Shown piece after piece: positions 37,201 through 47,788 of a stretch of 64,000 bases of DNA. Made by a program: the position numbers and the translations under genes. Source of the stretch: Cheilinus undulatus (lineage: Eukaryota; Chordata; Actinopteri; Labriformes; Labridae). The stretch lies in assembly GCF_018320785.1 (NCBI RefSeq), contig NC_054886.1, forward strand, positions 7,501,207-7,565,206, read 5' to 3'. Every line of letters starts with the position of its first letter. The first letter of the stretch is position 1. The notes beneath the pieces are model-generated. The model worked only from the letters and a program-made list of their open reading frames with translations, was not told the origin of the DNA and ran no database searches.

Positions 37201-39055
37201 AAGTATGGTTCAGTTCTTTTTTCACAAATGTTAATCATTCTGATTGGATCTCATATTACTGTTATGCTGATGACACACAAATATACCTGTCATTTAGATC
37301 AGATAATGTAAGTTACCTGAACAGTCACTGAATACAGGCAGGACAGAGCTGATGTTATCTTACTCTGATCACACAACAAGCAAATTAGAGCCATTCATTT
37401 GGTACTGGAATTCTCCCATAGATTAACCTTGCATAGCAGATGGATATGCCTTTGCCTTTTCTCAAATGTTTCCTATTGAATCTTTCCCAGATAGATGTGT
37501 GAAACAAATCCATCTGGCTTGTCAGGTTACCCATAGATTACATTTTTGCCCAATCTCTTTCTTATTGTTGAATCATGAACTCTGACCTTAACTGAGTCAA
37601 GTGAGACCTGCAGGTCTTAAGAGGTTGCTCTGGGTTTTTTTGGGTCCTCCTCTATGAGTTGTCAATGTGCTAAATTTAGATTGATTGAGTTCGACTCAAG
37701 TAGAAGAGTTAAGTTGCTTTTTTCTTTCCAGTGTTTGTGCAGAAAAGAAGTGCTGATGAAGAGATGATGTTTGTAGAGTTCTGTCTTCACCCACGGTCTA
37801 ATATAGACAGGAAATCAACTCATTCAGTCATCAACACCTCAAATAAAACCAATGACACCATCAACACAACAGATGCAGGTAGGTCTTAGTGCTTGTATTT
37901 TTGGAGATAATTTGACTCAGTAATTTTCACTAAACACAGCATCCCTTCCCTTCTGCCCATCGTTTTCTGAAACCAAATCACGTGTTATGTTTTTTTTTAA
38001 AACGTGAAAGATACATGGGTCTGTTGAGCTTTACTTTTCAATGTCTCTGTGCAGAAGGTAAGTTCCACATACAGCCAGTATCGTTGTCTTCTTCTACAAC
38101 TCACTTGTATTATCAAGTATTGACAATATGTGTAGCTCACAGGTCTAAACATTACCTTGGCAACCCCAAGTGGCTTAGCATATTAACTACTCCTATCACT
38201 ACAACATGGTGTAGTTCTTAAGTTTTTTATTAAAGAAAATATTTAACCCATGTCTCATTTCCCTCTTCCATTTAATTATTATTGATAATTGCAGTAGTAT
38301 ATATCAGTTGCAAAGTGGCAAAATACATTTTTGCTCCCAGATTGTGTGCTCTTTTAGAAAAATGTTTAGCCAATGTGGCAGGAAAAACCTCGATCAGAAT
38401 TCTGACTTTAATCTCAGAGTAAGAAAATAGAATCTCTTTCTTTAAAAAGATATGCAGTGCTTAACAAATTTTATTTTATTCATTTATTTATCCTTTATTT
38501 TAACAGGGAGGACCCACTGAGACCGAGCTCTCAAATTTATTAGACCACCACCCAAAGTAAGGTTTATGCCACAGCTTCCCTAAATTAACAGCACTGGTAA
38601 TTACCAAAATCATTTTTTATGTTTCTGCAATGGTTAATACACCAATATGTAGAGGCTCTTTAACCCAAATGATATTTTTAATGCTGTAATTATTATTGTT
38701 ATCCATGAATTTTCAGATTTACTGATTTACAAAAAAAAAGAAAAAATAGTAAAGCACATTATTATTTCTTGATTAATATGTCAAATTATAGTTATTTACT
38801 TGCATTCCTGAACAGAAAAATTAGTTTTAGTGGTTGAATGTTATGCTTGATTAATTTTTTTCTGACTTCTCAGAGAAGCCCAGTAAGCCGGTTCAAATTT
38901 GGGTATAAAATGGTGAATTAAGTTTGAAATCCCTCATTCCTGTTCAAAATGCTAAAATGTGGAGAGCTCACTGAAAAAGAAAGAGTCCACATTAAAGTTT
39001 AAAAAAAATTAGGTTTTCTCGTTTTTATGATAGGTGGTCTAATAAATTTTTTAAG

Positions 39056-39092
<37 letters not shown>

Positions 39093-42000
39093 TTAATGCA
39101 GAGTGTACAGCTCAGTGTAATGTGTAAATGAAGAGTGGGATTACAGGAATATAAAGTTGTTGTCCATGTGCTGGTCTCCAGGTGTCTCTGCTTCAATCTT
39201 TTTTTAACAGCAGGAATGGAGAGGAATTTTTCGATGCCTGACGTTTACTCCATCAAGAAGGCCAAACTTCATCCAGACTGTCAGTGCAACAATTCGCATA
39301 TGCTACAGGAAGATTCTATGTTTTTGTCTGTAGACTTCAGACCTCCAGCACCAGGATGTAAACCCATGCTAATGTAAGTCAGGAGATGTTATTTGGTCCT
39401 TTAATTAGCAGCCTAATGCTATCAGCTGTTTTAGTGGTAGTAGTAAGAAGACTAGAAGGGTAGAAGGCTGGTAATCACAACATTGTTTGTACAAGCAGCA
39501 TTTCTAGTGTCATTGAATCTCATGTTTTCTTTTGGTTTAGGTTAAAGTTCACTGATATGGAAGTGTGTAAGGATGTAGTGGACATCTTTGCTCCCGTTTC
39601 TCTTAATAATATGTAAGTTTGGGATTTTTTGACTATTATATAAACACTACATTGCAAAAATGTCATTACTTTTTTCCTCCCACATTTAGACCCCTGGATG
39701 AGACAACTCCAGCCAGTCCTGATGAGCTGGAAGTGACATTGTCAGATGTTACTACAGACTCTGAGTTGACTGGAACCAGGATCTCAGTGGCTCCTGACCC
39801 GGATGAGACAACTCCATCCAGTCCTAATGAGCCAGGAGTAACATTGTCAGATGCTACTACCGACTCTGGGTTGACTGGAACCAGGATCCCAGTGGCCCCT
39901 GACCCGGATGAGACAACTCCATCCAGTCCTAATGAGCCAGGAGTAACATTGTCAGATGTTACTACCTACCCTGGGTTGATTAAAGCCAGCATCTCAGCAG
40001 CTTCTCTTTCCACAAACATCCATCATCCACCAGTCATAGTCCATAACGAGAATTATGAGAACAAACCAAAGAACAGTGGAAGACGTGAGTCAGTGTCCCC
40101 AACATGGCTGCATCTCCAAAAACATCATCTTCATTTCTACTCCCTGAATTGGTTTAGCGCAGTGATTGCTAAATTTTAATTGCCTGAGGCACACCTAAGA
40201 TCAAGACAAAATCTCAAAGCTCACCATGTCTTGTATTGGTACAAATAAACCTCTTTATAAAATGTTAAAACAACTTCAGTTGTTGTATATTGTAGTAACA
40301 GTGTTATTGTAGTAACAAGATTGCAGTGTTAATTTTGAGAGCTATTTTTAATTTTAATCTCAGTCTTAGTCTTTAGATTAAATGCCTTTCAGTTTTAGTC
40401 ACATTTTAATAATTCCTACCATTATAGTTTCAGTCTTGTCTTAGTCCTCTAAAGTCCTCACATTTAAGTCTTTACTTTTAGTCCAAACATTTATTCTCTT
40501 GCCTGAATCAGGTACCCAATCATGGTAGTGTGTTCTAGCGCTCTGTCAAACCTGGGGTCCCTGCTTTCTACAGCTGAGAGGCAGAACAGATACAGATGCT
40601 TTGTATTTTGACAGATTTACCCACAGTGGAGAAATATCATGGACTTTGAATGTTAAACAAAAAACTAAATGATATTTTAGTCTAGTTTTTGCCATCCTGA
40701 CAAGAACTAAACTTACTTTTAGTCAGTTTTAGTTATCAAAGATCTGTTTTAGTTGCTCTTAGTCTGGTCTTTCACATGAAAAAAGCTGTCACTGAACCTT
40801 TTTAGTCATAGCTTTAGTCAATTAAATTAACACTGCACCAGCGTGGCTTGCCACACCATTGAAAAGAGACTGAGTTAAAATTGCTAATTCATATTTTTCT
40901 ACTATAACGTATTTTATGCAAGTCTTAAAGGGAGTTGTTACTTAATTGTTTTTGATTTGATTTAAAAAAGTGGGTGGGTGGGGCGTGGATGCGCCGCGCT
41001 GTGCCGGACTGCGCCGTGGACGAAAATTGCAAAATGCCCTGGACACACCCCGTTGGCGTGGCGCAGGTGCGGAGCAGGGCAGGTGCACTGCGCCTACGCC
41101 TGGTCTACGAAAATAGAGTCCTATATGTCAGCTCTGTGATTGACTGGTGACCAGTCCAGGGTGTACCCTACCTCTTGCCCAGTGACAGCTGGAATTGGTT
41201 CCAGCTCCTCGCAACCCCAAACGGGATAAGCGGATGGATTGATGGACATTGTTCCACCAATTATAGAGATACAAGCATAAAGCTAATTTGTATTTTGGTA
41301 AAAACTGCACTGATACTAACCTTGCAAAGCAGATGGATTCAACTGTTTCTGTGTTTCTCACTGGTGAATCCATCTTGCAAAGGTCCCATCTGAACTGTTC
41401 AGGCCTGGCTAGAAAGTGACAGGACCAATCAGCGACAAGGGGCAGTACTTTCGGGTGCGGCAATCTAAGCTAACAGTGACAAGAGGCCGGTGCAATTATG
41501 GCGCACCACATTAGCGTGGATGCTGCTAAAGCACCAGTTTTATCAGAACTTGACAACAATTCTTTGTTAAAAGAAGAACAAAGAATAGCAGTGAGTTCTT
41601 TTCTTTTCAAAAATAAAAAACAGTAACAGTCTAAAGGTGCCATGGTTTGCCTTATGCAGTTCTCTATGGAGTTTACACCTTGGTAGCTGCTATGACATCA
41701 CGTGTTTTGTTGCTCTGATTGGCCTGTAAAGATGTGACAGATAATCTTTTTTCAAAGGCTCTGCCCTTTCCCAAACACTGTCTATGGGAGGTGTACCAGA
41801 TAGATGTGTGAAACACATCCATCTGGCGTGTCAGGTTACACTGATGCCATTTTGCTTTATGTAAGCTTTGATCTGCAAAACCTTTTAGTTGTGTAGTACA
41901 CAGTATTCCTCTCATTTGTAGTGTCTTGCATGAAAATAAAATGTTATGCAGTTTGTATATTTGTATTTCCATGGTGCATGACTGGAGATTCAGATTTCAG

Positions 42001-44123
42001 TGTGTCCTCTAGTTCTCTGACTTTGTTACCTGATAAAGATGTTTCAGAATGTTTTATTATTCATGCTCTTAGTTAAATGGAGAAGATTCTCATAATGGTC
42101 TTTGATTGGGTCTTCCATGCCCTGCATGTGTGGCTTAACAATGGTGGGATAGAGCAGAGGAAGTAAGGAGTAGAGGTTATTCTAATGTCAAACAAATATA
42201 TATGAATTTGTAATCTTAATTGGATTATCCAATCATTTGTAACTATGTGGCTTTTTTTCTTCAGATGCCCTCACCCCTGATAACTGCTGCTTCCAGTTCT
42301 ACCCCAAACGACTGGACAAAAAGCTGGTCCGTGAATACTTTGTGACTGATGAGCGCTGTCCCAGGAGAGGAGTCATGTAGGTGTTCAACGTACTATTTCA
42401 GATTTATTCTGCACTTAAAATGCACTGTTTGAGAAGAGTGTCTTGTCAAGTTTACTTTAAGTTTTCTTGTTTATGAATTAAATATTTGTAGGATTAAAAA
42501 AAATCTTCTTTTTACTTCGTCTTATTCTATTTCTATTGAGCGTGTTTAAATTTTCCCATTTCTCTCTTTCCTTGTACTATTCTCTTTTTTGCTTTGTATA
42601 AGGTTTACTTTATTATTACAGACCTCTATTGTGTTAATTGTGTGTATTTTCATGCCTTCTTTGTTTTTATATTCCACATATCAAACCACTTAGAACTGCT
42701 TTTTTGTGTTAAGCTGCTTTGAAAATGTTTTCGACTGTTAGTATTCTCTAATTATAATTTCAGTATCACTGCAGCTCTTTTAGGTCCTAACTGTAAATAA
42801 TACAAACATATCATGACTGTCAAAAAAAATACATATTTAACTGTGATTAATCTTGATGAATTTGGATTAACCTCCTTTTTGGCCCATTTTGAAATTCCAC
42901 TTTCTTGCATTAAAACTGTTTTTGTTTGGGATGAATGTCTGGAATTTCGTAGAAGTTTAAGTAAATTGCTTAAAATGTTGGGACTTTGCTTTGCAAAAAA
43001 AAAAAAAAAAAAAAAATCAGGAATTTTCATGATATTTTCCTCTGCCACTCTGACGCAGAATTTATGGCACAGTATCCCATTTTCTTTTGGAGTTCTCCAG
43101 GTAGCAAAACCGGGTTTCTCAAAACCGTGATATCCCAGTTTCTGAAGGTGTATACATGCACAAAGAGATACCAGGATACTCAGAGAACCAGAGAGAAAAC
43201 GGGATACTCAGCCCATGTAAACACACTCAATGACGACAGCTGCAGACCTGAAAACTACCCTTGAAAAAGACGAGTCAGATCGATTTCTCTTCCCCTATTG
43301 TCAGAAGACCCGCCCCTTCTTGTTTTGATTGGCAGGTGAGGGAGAAGTGGCAGTGACGAGCACAGCACTGTTCCAAAAGTTTGACTGTTTGAGCGCTTTA
43401 TAAACACTGAGGCCGTTTTTAAAACTTGGAAATTCTAGTTGGATACTTTATTGCAAATGCACCCTGAACTCGGATTCTGACTCAGAAACTCGAAGCAACT
43501 TCAGTACCCCAAGTTACAAACTCAAAGTAATTGGGTGTGATAAATAAAGGGGCATTAATCTGGATTAGCTCTACAAAGTCTGAGAAAAAATGGTTTTGGT
43601 CGGAAACTTGAATAGACTTGGTTTTTAGGATGAAAGGTTTACCCTCAAATATCGATTAGAGGGAATCATGACCTTCTTATTTTACAACACAAGCTTTTTG
43701 CCGTTGTCTTGATTTTCCACTAAATAACAGAAAAGTTTGGATATCAGTAACTGACCCTGAAGGAGTATTGATAAATGATTTGGTGGTCCCTGATCACACT
43801 TTACATCATACTGCAGTCTTTAATAACTCTCATCCCTACTCCCAAATACACGGATGGATGAAATAACAGAATGATGAGTAAAGTCAAAGTCAAAGTCAAA
43901 GTGTCTTTATTGGTCTCCCGTAACGTCGGCATCAGCTGCCTTAAAAGAATGATATCAAAGATAATTGTGTCATGGCTTAAATCTTGTTAAGAATCAGCTC
44001 TTATATTTGAATTTTCCCTTTTTACCTTCCAGTTTGGTTTTGAAGAAGGGCCACAGAGTCTGTGTGGATCTCAGTGCCCCCTGGGTCATAGGCGTCATGA
44101 TGCACATGGACAAAAACTACTAA
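34260..44123 (+). CDS. Gene C: two-domain CXC + CC chemokine-like protein, 353 aa (model)
   Basis: Model exons: 34260-34341, 37732-37878, 39211-39373, 39541-39612, 39690-40084, 42265-42376 and 44033-44123; all junctions GT-AG and in frame, 1062 nt in total. Residues 1-27: signal peptide (VALLNVVWVFFFL). 28-76: acidic exon with a lone cysteine (FVEFCLHP) and four N-glycosylation sequons. 77-155: CXC-type domain, CQC, then cysteines after 23 and 13 residues. 155-286: Ser/Thr/Pro-rich linker with a 35-residue repeat. 287-353: CC-type domain (DNCCFQFY, third and fourth cysteines 22 and 15 residues on), nearly identical to gene A. The CC exon has no signal exon of its own upstream, and its phase fits the linker exon exactly. 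A secreted tandem ligand is the inferred product. If the two halves are separate transcripts, the CC half would be an exon-1-less copy. Confidence 0.65.
35200..35345 (+). mobile_element. Fragment of a DNA transposon end (TATTGGCACCCCT)
   Basis: GAAAGTATTGGCACCCCTGG is a terminal word I associate with fish Tc1/hAT-type elements. Only about 150 bases are recognisable. Confidence 0.4.
37430..37690 (+). mobile_element. Composite of repeat fragments shared with 41310-41840 and 48900-49110
   Basis: CAGATAGATGTGTGAAAC and TCCATCTGGC recur at 41790-41840. ACCTTAACTGAGTCAAGTGA with CCTGCAGGTCTT recurs at 49015-49050, in the Tc1-type remnant. Confidence 0.5.
37879..39210 (+). other. Gene C intron 2
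   Basis: A 1.3-kb AT-rich intron between the acidic exon and the CXC exon. It ends close after a TA microsatellite at 39059-39087. I recognise nothing else in it. Confidence 0.55.
39059..39087. repeat. (TA)n microsatellite in gene C intron 2
   Basis: About 29 bases of uninterrupted TA, 124 bases before the CXC exon. Confidence 0.95.
39697..40003 (+). repeat. In-frame 105-bp coding tandem repeat in gene C
   Basis: Units start at 39697, 39802 and 39907, exactly 105 bases (35 residues) apart; the third is diverged near its end. Each begins DETTP and includes VTLSD and GTR-x-x-VAPDP. Units two and three begin almost identically, which suggests recent copying and likely length variation between individuals. 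The content in Thr, Ser and Pro predicts an O-glycosylated spacer between the CXC and CC domains. Confidence 0.9.
40320..40830 (-). repeat. Interspersed repeat R2 (ACTAAAAC-rich), copy 1
   Basis: The + strand carries TTTTAGTC and TCTTAGTC words. On the other strand this is the ACTAAAACTAGACTAAAAT vocabulary of 60205-60660. The two ends include AATTTTGAGAGCTATTTTTAA here and AAAATAGCTGCCAAAATTAA there. Confidence 0.6.
41125..41255 (+). mobile_element. 3' tail of a fish LINE or SINE
   Basis: GACTGGTGACCAGTCCAGGG, TGTACCCTACCTCTTGCCCA and GGGATAAGCGGATGG are the well-known tail words of CR1/L2/Rex-type elements and the SINEs that share their tails. No coding part is attached. Confidence 0.6.
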
Positions 44124-44404
44124 ACAAAAACCTCCTTTTCATCAGCCTGAGGTGTCAGTTTCTACATCACCCATTAACAATACTGTTCCTATAACAGCGG
44201 TATTAATGTGAAAGCATTTTATTCAACATTAAGTTTAGTTTTAACTCTGAATGGATCATTAACAAGCATTTTCTTTGCCTTTTTAATTTCTATTTAAAAG
44301 GTTTTGATTTCATGCAATATTCCAAATATTTCAGTAAAAAGTTCCCTCTTGAATATGTCTATTTTTTCTGTCTTTAACTGGTTGGAGGCCACATGTGTGC
44401 AAGT
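42183..44404 (+). repeat. Segmental duplication, copy 2 (gene C exons 6-7)
   Basis: Partner of 21057-23297 in the same orientation. Both exons keep open frames and all four cysteines, and they differ from gene A at only a few residues (for example REYSV/REYFV, KRGI/RRGV, VEGIM/VIGVM). Intron 2 differs by insertions: this copy has a CAAAGT-repeat insertion at about 43880-43925. The matching poly-A signal is AGTAAA here (44333-44338). Upstream homology stops inside gene A intron 1, so the gene A signal exon was not copied or has been replaced. Confidence 0.85.
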
Positions 44405-44414
44405 CAGTTCATGA

Positions 44415-44640
44415 TTTATACAACTCTGATTCCAAAAAAGTTGGGGCACTGTGTTAAATGTAAATAAAAACAACACAATGATTGTCAAATATCATAAACC
44501 CATATGTTATTCACTATAGGACATAAACAACAAATAAGATGATGAAACTGAGACATTTTACCATTTCATAAACAGTATTAGCTCATTTTGAATTTGTTAA
44601 CATCTCAAAAAAGTAGGGACAGGGCCATGTTTACCATTGT
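44415..44640 (+). mobile_element. Tc1-like terminal fragment
   Basis: CTGATTCCAAAAAAGTTGGGG followed by AAATCATAAACCCATATG-like words matches the left end of the family seen at 11475 and 62090. It may supply the AATAAA at 44463. Confidence 0.5.
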
Positions 44641-46228
44641 GTAGCATCCCCTCTTCCTTTAACAACAGTCTAGAAATCTGGGAAGTGAGGAGACTTGTTT
44701 AAGTAGCACTCTCTTAACAATGCAAATGCAGAGATTTTAGCATTTCTTTGTTCCCCATAATCATATAGTATTAAGGGAATATTTACCAAATATTCTTTTA
44801 ACATAGTGCACACCCCTGGATCATGTGGGCAACACAGAGACACACAGCTGGCACACATACACACACACACAGCGCTGACGCGCTGATCCTTCATGGTCAG
44901 AGAGGAGCTTTAAGAGGAGAAAGTTCTGCTGTTTATCCTCCAGTATTCTGAAACTTTTACCCTCAAAAAATAGAAGACTGAGGTCTACACCACTGACATG
45001 ATTTTTTGGGTTCCTTTTAAGCTTTAGATGGGCGTGTTTATCAAGTTTTTATCCATGATTTGTGCTCTCTATGTGCTTTTTCTATACTCAGCTTTTCAAA
45101 ATTGTTTAAATAAAAAAAATTCAGTCCTGATATGTCTGTTCTCCATTCTTTACTGGGTGATTTCTCAGGAGTCAGCTTTGTGCTGAACAGTTAGAGACAG
45201 TGAGGTAGAGGTCTTAATTCAAATATATTCAACAAAAGGCCTTCACTGATAGAAGGAGCATTTGTTGCTCTTAAACCTCAATCTATTTACTTTTAGCTTT
45301 GATAGTTCCCTTCCAGATGTGCTGTAGACCTCTACAATGGGGTGACCTTGATCATGGGGCAGCAAGTGATTAGTTTGTGGTGTATAAAATTTTAATCTAT
45401 CATCTCCAGAAATGTTTTTATTTTAATTATCTTTTTATTTTTTATAATTTTTGATCATTCTGATTCTGGCCTGGGTAATGACTGCTACTTCCCATTCAAT
45501 GGTCGCCTCCACAGAGGTCTACAGCCAGATCCTCTTTAAAGGAATTTCAAAATTTGATTATCTGGCCACACAACAGTTTTACACTTTGCCTTGTGTTGTG
45601 TGAGTAGGTGTGGTTGAACCCAGAAGCAGAGGCGGTAGAGCAGTTTTAACAGTTGTATTGTGCACAGGGGAATCCAGAGGTCCAGGGGAATATTAGGCAG
45701 TGTAAGGAGAGTGCTGGGGCTGGCGGCTGTGAGCGGGAGTGAGGCACTGGAAAGGAGAAGGAGAGACACGTTAAAAACAAAGTCAAAATATAAGCACTGA
45801 AAAATTCTCAAAAGGTTACTTGTGAATCTGCGAGTGAGGCTCAAGTCGGCATTACCACTAAGGAAGGTTGGCAAAACTCAGGCGCTGTTGAGAGCTGCAG
45901 CTGGTCTTAAGTAGTCAGCGGAGGATGATTAACTCGCTGCAGGTGTGGGCTCTCCACAGCACTGGGAGGGGAGGGGGTGAAGGCCTCAGGAAAAGCAGAG
46001 TCAAGTTAGCGCCAGTAACAAAGGCTCCGGAAACCAGAAGTTGCCAAAATAAAAGTAACATTTCAAAGTAAAGACACCACACCTTGGTTCATTTCTTGAA
46101 TTTGAATTTTTATTAAGAACAGAGCCATAACATTCCACATCACAACTTTGCCACAAAACACTTCCTGCTCCTATTTTTGTACAGAAAAACAAACCTAAAC
46201 AAAACTAAAGCTAAAAAGGATGTATGCA

Positions 46229-46250
46229 ACACAACAACAACAACAACAAC

Positions 46251-46336
<86 letters not shown>
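46229..46336. repeat. Compound microsatellite (CAA)n(AAT)n(AAAT)n
   Basis: Three linked simple repeats totalling about 108 bases. The homopolymer-rich ORFs on the minus strand here are artefacts of it. Confidence 0.95.
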
Positions 46337-46779
46337 CCGATCCAAGTCCTCAGCCCTTGGCACATTTTCACAAATAGCACACCAAATAAAGATGATTAAA
46401 AAACAAACAAACAAACAAAAAACAATAGAACACAATTTAATTAAATTAAATCTTTTTTTAATAAAAACAAATATTTCGACATCAGACAACTATGTACACT
46501 TGAGTAGCTCAACAAAAAATTTGAGGTGAGAGTGACATAATTTTATCATCTGTGATCAGTTAAAGTAGGATTCAGTGTGTAGATATATCTAGTCCAAGGT
46601 GTCGAACAACTTACAAATGTCTCTTGTTCGAGTCTAAGCCTGAAAGTGAGTTTCTCCATTATGAAAATATCATGGATCACATCAAACTAGTTCTCAACTG
46701 TGGGTTCTACTGTTGACATCCATTTTCTCATGAGAGCTTTTTTACTTGCTAACATTAAAATATTAAACAGATATTTATT

Positions 46780-47420
46780 TAAAAACCCTCAATAGTCTCA
46801 GGTCTTAGGCCCAGGCACAGAGTGACAAAATTATAAGGAATCTGCACTTTAAATGCTTTTTCCATTATACTCCTGATTTGATTCCAGTCATTCGCCTCAG
46901 TCCATTTTAAATGAGCTTTGGCCCAGAGAAGATGGTGGCATTTCTGGATCCTGTCTATGGCTTCTTCTTGCATTTGTGGGTGGCACAGCCTTCAGTGTAG
47001 ACAGACAGTGATTTCTGGTAGTGTTCCTGAGCCCATGCAGTGATTTCCAGGGCAGAATCGTGTCTGTTTTCAATGCAGTGCTGCCTGAGAATCCAGTATC
47101 AACCTTTGACCTTGGCCCTTGTGCACAGAGATTCTTCCAGATTCTCTGAATCTTTTGATGATATCATGGAGTGTAAATGGCGTCATATTCAAAGACTTTG
47201 CAATAGTACATTAAGCAACCTTTTTTCTGAAATTGCTCAGTTTAGACAGTTTTTTGCAGATTGGTGAACCTCTACCCATCTTCATTTCTGAAACACTCCA
47301 CCCTTAAAAAAGTTCCTTTTATACCCAGTCATGTGACTGACCTGAGATTTGAGATGTGTTACTGCCATCAAATTCAAAATGAGCTAATATTTTATCTATA
47401 TCCAAGGGGGCAAAGGGTGT
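46780..47420 (-). mobile_element. Tc1-like transposon remnant
   Basis: The minus strand encodes [13 protein letters not shown], the same transposase block as in other copies. The + strand near 47100-47260 is the complement of the helix-turn-helix part. No intact frame. Confidence 0.55.
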
Positions 47421-47788
47421 ACCAGATGCAACCTTCAGACCAAGACTGAGATGACCGTGACCTGGATGAGTGAAAACACAGAAGTATGGAGATTTTATTA
47501 TCAAAGATCTGTTTTTAGCTCATCCCGTCTTCATCACAGAAAAAAGCGTTGCTGACTAAAATCTTTGCTCATATTTTAGTCATGAACCTTTTTTTTCATG
47601 ACGAAGACAGGATGAACAGATTACTTCCAAGGAGTTGGCCTGGTATTGCAACACCCTTTCAGCACGTTCTTCCTTCCTTTGCAGCTTAAAGATCAGATTA
47701 TGAACTTCCTGTGAGGTATTAAGGTTAAAGTTGTCCGGCCATATTTTACTAAAGCTACCTGGAGGCGTCTTAGAAGTACAGATTCAAG

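Larger units (their letters stand above)
34342..37731 (+). other. Gene C intron 1
   Basis: A 3.4-kb intron between the signal exon and the acidic exon. Minus-strand ORFs at 34386-34848 are shadows with no family signature. It contains a repeat fragment at 35200-35345 and repeat words at 37430-37690. Confidence 0.6.
40085..42264 (+). other. Gene C intron 5
   Basis: A 2.2-kb intron in the two-domain model. It carries three repeats described separately and no recognisable exon. In particular there is no signal-peptide exon close upstream of 42265, where gene A has one. Confidence 0.5.
44404..47788 (+). other. Intergenic DNA between genes C and D
   Basis: No exon is recognised. It begins with a Tc1-like terminal piece, includes a CAA/AAT/AAAT microsatellite and a minus-strand Tc1-like remnant. 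The minus-strand ORF at 45536-45874 has no signature. The promoter of gene D should lie in the last part, but I see no clear TATA element. Confidence 0.55.

Noticed and set aside
42986-43264. ORFs in intron 2 of the duplicated block (also 22003-22218)
   Set aside because: Intronic sequence shared by both duplicates, with no splice-supported role.
42265-44123. A separate second CC chemokine gene or an exon-1-less pseudogene
   Set aside because: Open frames and all cysteines are kept, no signal exon is visible upstream, and the phase fits the gene C linker exon. The fusion model is preferred, but this alternative is not excluded.
46195-46489. Minus-strand ORFs with poly-Tyr, poly-Leu and poly-Cys runs
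   Set aside because: Translation of the CAA/AAT/AAAT microsatellite.
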